Source: JANQPD01 sp963715655 (GTDB taxonomy: Bacteria > Bacteroidota > Bacteroidia > Flavobacteriales > Schleiferiaceae). From it: 64,000 nt of DNA. The notes below the pieces were generated by a model. That model worked only from the letters and a program-made list of their open reading frames with translations. It did no database searches and was not told the origin of the DNA. The stretch covers positions 3,472,001 through 3,536,000 of the forward strand of contig OY970262.1 of NCBI GenBank assembly GCA_963715655.1. Reading direction: 5' to 3'. Below are positions 54,182 through 63,600 of the stretch, piece after piece (within the stretch, counting starts at the first letter, position 1; each line of letters starts with the position of its first letter). Both the position numbers and the translations under genes were made by a program.

Positions 54182-54595
54182 TTAACAATGCTCGTCAAAA
54201 GCTTGTGTCAAGTTTTCGGCAATCATTTCAGCCGCACGACCTTCAATATGGTGGCGCTCAATCATGTGCACTAAGTTACCATCTTTAAACAAAGCAATGC
54301 TTGGAGACGATGGAGGGAATGGTGCCATTAAGCCACGGGCTTTGTTTACCGCTTCTACATCATTTCCCGCAAAAGCGGTAATACTTTGGCTAGGCACTTT
54401 ACTGTGTTTCAAAGCCATTTTTATGGCTGGGCGTGCATTGGCAGCCGCACATCCACACACCGAATTAATTACCACTAAAGTGGTACCGGACGTGTTTTTC
54501 ACATACTTCTCTACATCTTCCGCAGTGCGGGTTTCAGTAACGCCAGCAGCGGTTAAATCGCTACGCATTGGGGCTATTAAATCTTCTGGATACAT
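54182..54595 (-). CDS. BrxA/BrxB-family bacilliredoxin
   Basis: I use the ATG at 54595 (MYPEDLIAPMRSDLTAAGV). The longer frame from 54706 crosses the upstream terminator and promoter and has no family resemblance. The 137-residue thioredoxin-fold protein contains VINSVCGCAAANARPAI with Cys47 and Cys49, the CGC redox site of bacilliredoxins (YphP/YqiW), and GLMAPFPPSSPSIALF. These enzymes remove bacillithiol from proteins after oxidative stress. The -7 element TACCTTTG (54620-54627) lies 25 bases upstream. Confidence 0.92.
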   Translation of the reverse strand: MYPEDLIAPMRSDLTAAGVTETRTAEDVEKYVKNTSGTTLVVINSVCGCAAANARPAIKMALKHSKVPSQSITAFAGNDVEAVNKARGLMAPFPPSSPSIALFKDGNLVHMIERHHIEGRAAEMIAENLTQAFDEHC

Positions 54596-54619
54596 AATAA
54601 TTGCAAATTTTATTGAGTG

Positions 54620-54627
54620 CAAAGGTA
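54620..54627 (-). promoter_or_regulatory. -7 promoter element of the bacilliredoxin gene
   Basis: TACCTTTG on the minus strand matches TAnnTTTG exactly. It lies between the upstream terminator and the chosen start codon, and so supports the short start. Confidence 0.55.
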
Positions 54628-54648
54628 TAAGATGAACCTTATCAAAAT

Positions 54649-54683
54649 AAAAAACGCGGCTATAATGATATAGCCGCGTTTTA
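54649..54683. terminator. Terminator after the 159-residue membrane protein gene
   Basis: AAAACGCGGCTAT and ATAGCCGCGTTTT form a perfect 13-bp stem around AATGAT, about 20 bases beyond the stop codon at 54703. Confidence 0.92.
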
Positions 54684-54702
54684 TGGTATAAATTAAAACC
54701 GC

Positions 54703-55182
54703 TCAAATAAACATGTGCGTAGGCTCTTTTTTCTTCACCTCAGCACTTACTGTTTTAGCGTATTTCATTAATTTATTTAATTGTGCTTTTGAAAGTAGGC
54801 TTATGCTAAACGTTTCTTTACACTCTTCACCATTTTTAAGGTAATGTATGTGTAGTTTTTTTCTAATGCCTGAACTATCTACCTGCATGGTGCTAATGTT
54901 ATCTCTCACTATAAATACTTCCTTACCTATAAAACTACCAAAAGCCAAATGACTTTTTATATGCAACACTTCGGCCTCGCCATCAAAATAAAATACGGGT
55001 AAACCTACCACTGCGTAGGCTATAGCAATAAGCGCAGGGAATATTAAAAATAAGTAACCATTAAAAAGCTCGCTTAAACTTCCATTTAATCGAGAAAAAA
55101 TAATGTCGCTTACCGCAACCACAACCATACTAATGATGATGATTCGCAAAACGCGCTTTAAATTTTTATTTGAAATTTTCAT
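54703..55182 (-). CDS. Membrane protein with PH-like C-terminal domain, function unknown
   Basis: 159 residues. Two transmembrane helices (about 9-29 and 42-64) are followed by a soluble domain of short strands (EAEVLHIKSHLAFGSFIGKE, FIVRDNISTMQVDSS, KKLHIHYLKNG) that resembles bacterial PH domains (bPH type). The end is basic. I recognise no specific family. It has its own terminator and no clear operon partner. Confidence 0.7.
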   Translation of the reverse strand: MKISNKNLKRVLRIIIISMVVVAVSDIIFSRLNGSLSELFNGYLFLIFPALIAIAYAVVGLPVFYFDGEAEVLHIKSHLAFGSFIGKEVFIVRDNISTMQVDSSGIRKKLHIHYLKNGEECKETFSISLLSKAQLNKLMKYAKTVSAEVKKKEPTHMFI

Positions 55183-55295
55183 GTTCTATTCTTTTTCTTA
55201 CAGGTTCGCACAAAAGTAATATTTGGCTTACACATTATCAATTAACTACTTTAATCTTTAGCAAGTTGCGCACTTCGGCATGTAAATGGTCGTTT

Positions 55296-55706
55296 CTATC
55301 GCTTTGTCGCAAAAAAAGCACGCAGTAATTCGGTACTTTGTGCTGCCATTAACCCTTGCTCTACGCTAGTTTTAGGATGTAACTGCCCGCCAAAATTGCG
55401 ATATCCACGTTTTTCATCTGCTGCGGCAATTACCAAACGTCCTAATTGCGCCCAATACAAAGCTCCCGCACACATATTACAAGGCTCTAAGGTTACGTAC
55501 ATCGTGCAATCTCTTAAGTACTTGCCTCCTATATACGAACTTGCTGCAGTTATGGCTTGCATTTCTGCGTGAGCTGTTACATCAGTAAGTTTTTCGGTAA
55601 GGTTATGCCCACGACCAATCACTTTGTTGTTGATAACCACCACAGCACCCACGGGAATTTCATCTTCAGCAAAGGCCATTTCTGCCTCCATAAAGGCTTG
55701 CTTCAT
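55296..55706 (-). CDS. tadA: tRNA(adenine-34) deaminase TadA
   Basis: The zinc-deaminase motifs are complete: VTAHAEMQAI with the His and catalytic Glu, and LEPCNMCAGALYWAQ with the PCxxC pair. EIPVGAVVVINN is the family start. TadA makes inosine at tRNA position 34. The start is uncertain. The frame runs up to 55784, but the -7 element TATCTTTG lies inside that stretch (55763-55770), so translation must begin later: at the ATG at 55706 (MKQAFMEAEMAF, used here) or at the TTG at 55739, which would add an IEVYSDTYF segment seen in relatives. Confidence 0.92.
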   Translation of the reverse strand: MKQAFMEAEMAFAEDEIPVGAVVVINNKVIGRGHNLTEKLTDVTAHAEMQAITAASSYIGGKYLRDCTMYVTLEPCNMCAGALYWAQLGRLVIAAADEKRGYRNFGGQLHPKTSVEQGLMAAQSTELLRAFFATKR

Positions 55707-55762
55707 AAAATATGTGTCTGAATAAACTTCTATGGCCAAAAGTGCTGATTTAAAGTAGGCTG

Positions 55763-55770
55763 CAAAGATA
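55763..55770 (-). promoter_or_regulatory. -7 promoter element of tadA, inside the longest reading frame
   Basis: TATCTTTG on the minus strand matches TAnnTTTG exactly and is followed by CAGCC. Its position rules out the first ATG (55784) as the tadA start. The region also holds the divergent aspS promoter. Confidence 0.6.
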
Positions 55771-55819
55771 GGATTGCCCGCCATTGTTTGTAATTTCGCA
55801 GCCCAAAATTTTGATACGC

Positions 55820-57565
55820 ATGTACCGAACGCATACCGCAGGAGAACTAACTATTGGCAACTTAGGACAAACAATAACCCTTTCAGGATGGGTGCAAAAA
55901 AGCCGTGCCATGGGCGGCATGATTTTTATTGACTTACGCGATCGCTACGGCATTACGCAACTTACCTTTAATGACGATTGGAACAAGGAATTGGTGCTAG
56001 AAGCCGAAAAATTAGGCCGAGAATACGTTATCCAAGTTACCGGTGAGGTACTGGAGCGCAGCAATAAAAATCCAAACATCCCTACCGGAGATATTGAAAT
56101 AAAAGTAACGGAACTTACCGTATTAAACGCTGCCAAAACACCGCCTTTTACCATAGAAAATGACACAGATGGAGGTGAAGAACTGCGCATGAAATATCGC
56201 TATTTAGATATTCGTAGAAACCCTGTTTTAGAAAACTTACAGCTGCGTAATCGCGTAGGTTTAGCGGTGCGCCAATATTTAAATGCAGAAGGCTTTTTGG
56301 ATGTAGAAACGCCTTTTTTAATAAAATCTACACCAGAAGGCGCGCGTGATTTTGTGGTGCCAAGCCGCATGAATGAAGGCGAATTTTATGCTTTACCACA
56401 AAGCCCACAAACCTTTAAGCAATTGCTAATGGTGGGTGGTATTGACAAATACTACCAAATTGTAAAGTGCTTTCGCGATGAAGATTTGCGTGCCGACCGT
56501 CAGCCGGAATTTACGCAGATAGATTGTGAGATGAGTTTTGTGGAACGCGAGGATATTTTACAAACGTTTGAGGGCTTATTGAAGCATTTGCTAAAGGAAA
56601 TTACCGGAACAGAAATAGACGCCATTCCACGTATGAGCTATGATGAAGCCATGCAACAGTATGGATCAGATAAGCCCGATATTCGTTTTGGGATGAAGTT
56701 TGCCGAGCTAAACGATGCAACCCAACACAAAGATTTTAAAGTATTTAACGAAGCCGAGTTGGTGGTAGCCATTGCCGCACCCGGCCTTGCTGAATATTCG
56801 CGTAAGCAACTTGATGCGTTGGTTGATTTTGTAAAAAAACCACAAATTGGTGCTACGGGTTTGGTTTGGTGTAAATACGCGGCAGATGGCAGCACAAAAT
56901 CATCGGTAGATAAATTTTACGATGCAGCTGACCACAAAATTTGGATAGAAAAAACGGGTGCAAAACCAGGCGATTTAATTTTACTAATGGCAGGCCCCAC
57001 TGAAAAAACCCGCAAAGCACTTAGCGAATTGCGCTTGCATTTGGGTAACGAACTTGGCTTGCGCAATCCTAAAGTATTTGCACCACTTTGGGTGTTAGAT
57101 TTTCCTTTATTAGAATGGGATGAAGATTCTCAACGTTATTATGCCATGCACCATCCGTTTACTTCTCCCTACCCTGCTGATATTCCAAAGTTAGATACCG
57201 ACCCGGGTAGTATCCGTGCCAACGCTTATGATTTAGTGCTCAACGGAAGTGAAATTGGCGGTGGTTCCATCAGAATTCACAACAAAAAGGTGCAACAAAA
57301 AATGTTCAAGATTTTAGGTTTTACCGAGGAAGAAGCAAAAGCACAGTTTGGCTTTTTAATGGATGCTTTTGAATACGGAGCGCCTCCACACGGTGGTATT
57401 GCCTTTGGTTTTGATAGACTGGTTGCGCTAATGGGTGGCAAAGAAAGTATTCGTGATTTTATTGCTTTTCCAAAAAATAATGCGGGTAGAGATTTAATGA
57501 TTGACGCTCCATCGCGGATTAGCCAAGAGCAACTGCAAGAATTGCAACTAGAAAGCAAAGCTTGA
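55820..57565 (+). CDS. aspS: Aspartyl-tRNA synthetase
   Basis: The ATG at 55820 (MYRTHTAGELTIGN) is the family start; an upstream ATG adds 12 unrelated residues. The 581-residue class IIb synthetase has an OB-fold anticodon domain (ITLSGWVQKSRAMGGMIFID), motif 1 in LQLRNRVGLAVRQYL, motif 2 as FRDEDLRADRQPEFTQID, a GAD insertion domain and motif 3 as GIAFGFDRLVALMGG. It charges tRNA-Asp. The gene is divergent from tadA, another tRNA-related gene, and 1 bp separates it from the ClC channel gene. Confidence 0.97.
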   Translation: MYRTHTAGELTIGNLGQTITLSGWVQKSRAMGGMIFIDLRDRYGITQLTFNDDWNKELVLEAEKLGREYVIQVTGEVLERSNKNPNIPTGDIEIKVTELTVLNAAKTPPFTIENDTDGGEELRMKYRYLDIRRNPVLENLQLRNRVGLAVRQYLNAEGFLDVETPFLIKSTPEGARDFVVPSRMNEGEFYALPQSPQTFKQLLMVGGIDKYYQIVKCFRDEDLRADRQPEFTQIDCEMSFVEREDILQTFEGLLKHLLKEITGTEIDAIPRMSYDEAMQQYGSDKPDIRFGMKFAELNDATQHKDFKVFNEAELVVAIAAPGLAEYSRKQLDALVDFVKKPQIGATGLVWCKYAADGSTKSSVDKFYDAADHKIWIEKTGAKPGDLILLMAGPTEKTRKALSELRLHLGNELGLRNPKVFAPLWVLDFPLLEWDEDSQRYYAMHHPFTSPYPADIPKLDTDPGSIRANAYDLVLNGSEIGGGSIRIHNKKVQQKMFKILGFTEEEAKAQFGFLMDAFEYGAPPHGGIAFGFDRLVALMGGKESIRDFIAFPKNNAGRDLMIDAPSRISQEQLQELQLESKA

Positions 57566-57566
57566 A

Positions 57567-59342
57567 ATGGGCAAAAAACCTGATACCCTTTTAGGGCGGT
57601 TTTTAGTTTGGCGTGCCAAGCATATTCCCAAGCGTCAGTTTGTACTTATGCTGAGCGTATTGGTTGGTTTTGTAACGGGCTTGGTGGCTACGTTTCTTAA
57701 AAATAGCGCACACGCCATCCAGCATTGGGTAAAGTCGGGTATGTTTACCGATTACTTTAACCCCTATTATTTTGTGTTGCCCATTGTAGGTATTGGCATT
57801 ACCGTACTCATCAAAAAAATGATTAAAGGCAATGTGGGCGAAGGCATCCCGAGCACGCTGTATGCTTTTAGCAGAAAAAATGGATTTTTGGCGCCCTACC
57901 GCATGTTTGCTTCGGTGGTTACCAGTATTTTCACGGTTGGTTTTGGTGGTTCGGTAGGTTTAGAAGGCCCTTCGGTAAGCACCGGCTCAGCCATAGGCAG
58001 CAATTTGGCGCGCATCCTGCATCTCAATTTTAAATCGAGGGTGTTATTAATGAGTTGTGCATCGGCAGCAGCCATAAGCAGCATTTTTAATGCACCCATT
58101 GCCGCCATCATTTTTACCATAGAAATTTTTAGTTTAGACCTCACCTTCGCTTCTCTTATTCCATTATTACTTGCCTCTGTAAGTGGAGCCGTTACCAGTA
58201 TTTTTTTACAGAGTAATGATTACCTAATCACTTATAAAGCTGCTGCTGCTTTTGAGGTAAGTGAAATTCCGTTGTACCTTTTATTGGGTGTACTTACGGC
58301 CTTGGTTTCTGTATATTTTAACAAGGTTTATTTTGCCGTAGAAAAATTTTTCTCTCGCTATAAAAGCAATTTACTTAAGTGGATTTTGGGCGGTACCGCG
58401 CTTGGTTTATTAGTATTTATAATTCCACCACTTTATGGTGAAGGCTACGCTACCATTAATAATTTACTAGATGGCCGAGCCGATAAAGTAGTTTCTGAAA
58501 GCATACTTTTTGCTAATAATGATAGCCGATGGGTGGTGCTTTTAATGCTGGCAGGTCTCGTGTTTTTTAAAGTGTTTGCTACTTCCTTCACGCTAAGTGC
58601 GGGTGGTGTAGGAGGCATTTTTGCGCCTAGTTTATTTATTGGCGCATCGTTGGGTTTTGTGTTTGCACGGTTTGCCACCGAATTGGGTATTGATGTAAGC
58701 AACAACGGTTCTTTTATGCTCACCGGCATGGCGGGTTTAATGGCGGGTGTAATGCATGCTCCGCTTACCGCAATATTTATGATTGCCGAAATTACCGGTG
58801 GTTATCAACTATTTATACCGCTTATGCTGGTTAGTGCCACTTCCTTTTTGGTAACACGCGCCATTATGCCACACAGCATTTATACCGTACAGTTGGCCGC
58901 TCGGGGCGATTTACTCACCCATAATAAAGATCAAGCCATCCTCACCTTACTAAAAATTGAAACGGTTATTGAAAGCAATTTTCAACCTATTCACCCGGAA
59001 ATGAATTTAGGAGCATTAATAAAAGTGGTAAGTGTAAGTCAGCGCAATTTATACCCGGTGTTAAATGATGATGAAGAATTAGTAGGCGTGCTTACGCTAG
59101 ATGACATTAGGAGTATGATGTTTGACAATGAGTTGTATAACAATACGTACGTAAAACAATTGATGAGCCCTGCTCCTGCTGAAATTCAGTTGGATGAAAG
59201 TATGGAAAGTGTTATGGGTAAATTTCAAGAAACCGGAGCTTGGAACTTGCCGGTGTTAGAAGGCAAGCGCTACATTGGGTTTATCTCAAAATCAAAATTA
59301 TTTTCGGTATATCGAAGAAAACTGATGGAGTTTAGTGACTAA
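57567..59342 (+). CDS. ClC-family chloride channel/transporter with C-terminal CBS domains
   Basis: 591 residues. The ClC membrane domain (about 20-430) has the selectivity motifs GSVGLEGPSVSTGS, with the gating glutamate, and GGVGGIFAPSLFIGASLG. Two CBS domains follow (about 455-590; VVSVSQRNLYPVLNDDEELVG, TGAWNLPVLEGKRYIG). CBS pairs usually bind adenosine nucleotides and tune the transporter. The protein moves chloride across the inner membrane; channel and H+/Cl- antiporter modes cannot be separated from sequence alone. It is cotranscribed with aspS. Confidence 0.94.
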   Translation: MGKKPDTLLGRFLVWRAKHIPKRQFVLMLSVLVGFVTGLVATFLKNSAHAIQHWVKSGMFTDYFNPYYFVLPIVGIGITVLIKKMIKGNVGEGIPSTLYAFSRKNGFLAPYRMFASVVTSIFTVGFGGSVGLEGPSVSTGSAIGSNLARILHLNFKSRVLLMSCASAAAISSIFNAPIAAIIFTIEIFSLDLTFASLIPLLLASVSGAVTSIFLQSNDYLITYKAAAAFEVSEIPLYLLLGVLTALVSVYFNKVYFAVEKFFSRYKSNLLKWILGGTALGLLVFIIPPLYGEGYATINNLLDGRADKVVSESILFANNDSRWVVLLMLAGLVFFKVFATSFTLSAGGVGGIFAPSLFIGASLGFVFARFATELGIDVSNNGSFMLTGMAGLMAGVMHAPLTAIFMIAEITGGYQLFIPLMLVSATSFLVTRAIMPHSIYTVQLAARGDLLTHNKDQAILTLLKIETVIESNFQPIHPEMNLGALIKVVSVSQRNLYPVLNDDEELVGVLTLDDIRSMMFDNELYNNTYVKQLMSPAPAEIQLDESMESVMGKFQETGAWNLPVLEGKRYIGFISKSKLFSVYRRKLMEFSD

Positions 59343-59378
59343 ATTTTCAACCGCTCTAAATTGAATTATTTTTATGTC

Positions 59379-59468
59379 ATGAAATATCTACAACCGCAAA
59401 CCCAAGTTTTTAAAGAACATGTGAGAAGCAAAGGTGCCGGAGTGCTAAAAAGAGTAAACGTGTTATGA
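59379..59468 (+). CDS. Possible 29-residue leader or relic peptide before the glycosyltransferase
   Basis: The short frame starts MKYLQPQTQVFKEHVRSKG and ends RVNVL; its TGA overlaps the ATG of the next gene (ATGA). The overlap suggests translational coupling. It could be a short leader or the remaining head of a deleted gene. I recognise nothing in it. Confidence 0.3.
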   Translation: MKYLQPQTQVFKEHVRSKGAGVLKRVNVL

Positions 59469-60493
59469 AAATCCTTTTTTGCGGTAAAACCGATTTTAAC
59501 TACAATCGTGTGCGCGTGTTACGGGCGGGCTTAGCTAAGCTCGAAAATGTAGAAGTGCGTTTGCAACCTATAAAAAAGCGTAAAAATTACTTGGCAGAAG
59601 GCTTTACCGAAAATGAACAATGGGCCGATGTGTTATATGTACCTCCTTTCAGACATCGTGATGTAGCCTTTATAAAAAAACTAAGTAAAAAACCGTTAAT
59701 CTTTGATCCGTTAATTTCCAAGTATTTAACCAAAGCGGTTGATTACGGACATTGGTATAAAGCACCATTTAAGTATTGGTTAGATTACACTCCGTTTAAT
59801 AAAGCTGATTTATTATTGGCAGACACTCATGCCCACCTAGCTTACTTTAAGCAAAAATTTGCACTAAAAAATGTACGCTGTAATGTGCTGCATATTGGTG
59901 CCGATTTAGAGCATTTTAAAAAGCAGGAAACAAGCTTAGCGCACCAAACTTTTACAGTAGGTTTTTACGGCAGCTTTGTACCCTTGCAAGGAGTAGAAAT
60001 CATTCTAAAAGCTGCGCACATTTTACTTCCTGAAACCACTATTTCCTTTACACTTTTGGGTACTGGTTATCAGTATGAAGCAATGAAAAAATTTGCTGCG
60101 GAACAAAGCCTCACTAACGTGCATTTTGCAGGGTGGATTGATTATACCGAACTCCCCAGCCGTATTGCTGCTTTTGATGTGGCGCTTGGCATTTTTGGCA
60201 ATTCGCTTAAAGCAGATTTAGTTATTCCCAATAAGCTGTTTCATTACGCAGCAATGGGTAAATGCACCATTACCAAAGAAACCGATGCGGTAAAAGAAAT
60301 TTTTGAAGATGACACTAACATCTGGCTCACCAAAAACACGCCTCAGGCATTAGCGAAAACCATAAAAAAAGCAAGCGTAAATAAAGCTAAAACCGAAACC
60401 TTAGGCACAAAAGCATGGCAACTAATGCAAAACAATTTTAGTGAAACTGCGGTGGCTGAAAAATTTATAACCATGGCAAAGGGGTTACTTTAG
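59465..60493 (+). CDS. GT4-type glycosyltransferase
   Basis: 342 residues with the two-Rossmann GT-B plan. The N-domain opens MKILFCGKTDFNYNRVRVLR. The C-domain starts VGFYGSFVPLQGVEIILKAA, followed by ISFTLLGTGYQYE and VHFAGWIDYTELP. PNKLFHYAAMGKC is the nucleotide-sugar-binding E/K-x7 equivalent segment, and the ending TKNTPQALAKTIKKA is typical of GT4 enzymes. It transfers a sugar to an unknown acceptor, probably in surface glycan synthesis. No other glycan genes lie in the window. Confidence 0.85.
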   Translation: MKILFCGKTDFNYNRVRVLRAGLAKLENVEVRLQPIKKRKNYLAEGFTENEQWADVLYVPPFRHRDVAFIKKLSKKPLIFDPLISKYLTKAVDYGHWYKAPFKYWLDYTPFNKADLLLADTHAHLAYFKQKFALKNVRCNVLHIGADLEHFKKQETSLAHQTFTVGFYGSFVPLQGVEIILKAAHILLPETTISFTLLGTGYQYEAMKKFAAEQSLTNVHFAGWIDYTELPSRIAAFDVALGIFGNSLKADLVIPNKLFHYAAMGKCTITKETDAVKEIFEDDTNIWLTKNTPQALAKTIKKASVNKAKTETLGTKAWQLMQNNFSETAVAEKFITMAKGLL

Positions 60494-60656
60494 TCTGTAT
60501 TCAATACGAAATCCCGCACGGGTATTGACATCTACACAGTATCAATTTTATTTATAACCGTTCCAAACAGGTGTTTACTTCGTATATACATTAACTATAT
60601 TTAGCCCCCTTGTTAAGAAATAGTTAAATCTCTGCACAAGCACACTAAAAAAACTT

Positions 60657-63600
60657 ATGACGAATATGAAATACTTATCTCTTTTTGCCGGAATACTTAC
60701 TGTTTTTGCCCTTAGCGCGCAAACACAACCGCAGGCAGATTGGATAGAAATGATGCATGATCCCAACGCTAATTTTTATACAACGCAGCAAACTTTTGAA
60801 GAATATTGGGAAAACCGAGAAGTAGAAAAAGGAAAAGGGTTTAAACAATTTAAACGTTGGGAAGCCTTTATGAAACCACGCGTATATCCCACCGGTGAAA
60901 TGCCAAATCCTGGGGCCTTGTTTCAAGCAAAGCAATACGTGGCAGCTAACTTTTCATCTTCTAGCGCAGATTGGAAACCGCTTGGACCATTTAACGGAAA
61001 TGCTCTTGATGGCATTGGCCGTGTAAACCGGTTAGTGTTTCATCCTACTAATGCACAAATTATATACGCTTGTACCGCTGCCGGTGGTTTATGGAAAACC
61101 ACAAATGGCGGCACGCTTTGGACAACCAATACGGATTTGCTTACCAACCTTGGTTCTTCTGATTTACTGATTGACCCTACCAACACCAACATTATGTATT
61201 TAGCCACGGGCGACCGAGATGGCGGTGATACCTATAGTTTTGGTGTGCTAAAATCTACCGATAGCGGTGTAACTTGGAATGCCACTGGCTTATCTTTCAA
61301 CCAATCGCAAGCCGTAAGAGTAAGCGATTTATACATGCACCCACAAAATTCAAGTATCATTATTGCTTCTACGCGCAGCGGTATTTACCGCACTACCAAT
61401 GCTGGGGTAAATTGGCAAATGGTACAAAATGGTACGTTTAATGAAGTGGTACAAAAACCGGGAAATCCTAATGTATTATACACCTCTACCATTACCAGCG
61501 CAGCAAGAATATACCGCTCTACCAATAATGGAGTTAGTTGGAGTTTAATAAATAGTGCCGGCTTACCTAGTAACGGAGTGCGCAGAATTGAAATAGCGGT
61601 TACAGATAACGACTCAAATTATGTGTATGCCTTAATGGGCGCTTCTAACAATGGTTTTTATGGTTTATACCGTTCTATTGATGGCGGAAGTAATTGGACA
61701 CAACGCAGCAACTCACCAAACCTTATGGGATGGAGCACTACTGGAAATGATAACGGTGGACAGGCTTGGTATGATTTAGCGTTAGCGGTAGATCCTACTG
61801 ATAAAAACAGACTATATACAGGAGGTGTAAATATTTGGACATCTGCTAATGGAGGTACTTCTTGGAACCTTGCGGCACATTGGTATGGTGGTGGCGGAGC
61901 GCCTTTTGTACATGCAGATATTCACGATTTAGAATATTCACCAACCGGACAATTATGGAGTGGAAACGATGGTGGTATTTATAGCAAAAGTGAAACGTCA
62001 AGTGCTTGGGCAGAACATAATGATGGCCTTAATATTACCCAATATTATAAAATTGGCGCGGCTGCTAATGACACTACCAGAGTAATTGCCGGTGCCCAAG
62101 ATAATGGTACTCACCTTATGACCAACCCCTTAAGTTGGGACAGAGTGCGCGGTGGCGATGGTATGGACTGTGCCATAAGCAGTTTAAATTCAAATGTGAT
62201 GTACGCATCCGTTTATTATGGTGATTTTCAAAAATCTACCAACGGTGGTAATCGCTTTAACGCTAATTTTAATCTACCTCCCTCCGGAAACGGAAACTGG
62301 GTAACCCCTTTTGCGCTAGATCCTAAGCATCCGGATACTATTTACGCTGGGTTTTCTAGAGTTTGGAGGTCTTATAACGGAGGCGTTAGCTTTTCGGCAG
62401 TAAGTCCAAGTAATCTTACCGGTGGAGCAAATATGGATGTACTTACCGTTGCCCCTAATCATACTAATGTGCTATATATTTCAGAAGGAAATAACTTTTG
62501 GATAAGTGAAGATAGAGGCGCTACTTGGATTAATCATTCTAGCAAAATACCTGGCAATACTGCCATTACCGGTATTGCCGTGTCACATTTAAACCCTAAG
62601 CACGTAGCTATTTCACGCAGTGGTTATGGTACTAGTCAAAAAGTATATACTTCTACTGATGGTGGATTTAGCTGGACAAACCTAAGTGGTAATTTACCAA
62701 ACATACCGGCAAACTGCCTAACCTATGTAGAAGATAATTCTGGGGGGTTGTATGTAGGAACTGATGCTGGTGTGTTTTACAGAGATAAAAATATGACCGA
62801 TTGGGTAGCTTTTAATGTTGGCCTACCTAACGTAATCGTAAATGATTTAGAAATAAATTATGTGAATCTCAAAATACGAGCAGGTACTTATGGTCGTGGG
62901 GTATGGGAAAGTGATTTGTTTGGATTTGCTCATGAGCCTATTGCAGCCATAAGTGTTGCACCCACAACTTGCTTAAGCGACACGGTTCTATTAAAAGACG
63001 TATCATCCTACAAACCTACCGCTTGGCAATGGCATGTTTTACCCAATACTGGTTTTAGCTTTGTAGGGGGTACGAATGCTAATAGTCAGAATCCTAAAAT
63101 TGTATTTTCACAAATGGGTATTTATAACGTTGCTTTAAGCGTAATAAATGGTGACGGTTCTGATTCAATTTTTAACATTAGCGCCATTAATGTGGGCGGA
63201 TTAGCACTACCCTACGCACAAAATTTTGAAACACAAGAAGGTTTTGATGAATGGATGAATCCTGTTTCTGCCGGAAACAAAGCTTTTTTTAACGCTTCCG
63301 TATCAGGTAACGGTGGAGTTTTTGCCCCAAGTGTTAACTTTAGAAATACTAACAATTTTGGCGATGAAGTAGCCTTTATATCACCTAGTTTTAATTTCTC
63401 AGGCCATGATTCTGTGTGGTTAAACTTTGATTACGCCTACACTTCGGCTTCAAATAATAATGATGATAGTGTAAAGGTATATGCAGCGGGGCCCTGCTCA
63501 AACAATTGGGTATTAATTGCCAAATATGGTGAAGATGGATCAAACAATTTTGTAACACGTACGGCTAATGCAGGAAACTTTATTCCCCAAAATGCAACAG

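Noticed and set aside
55784..55819. Upstream ATG of aspS as the real start
   Set aside because: The 12 extra residues do not fit the family, and they overlap the divergent promoter region.
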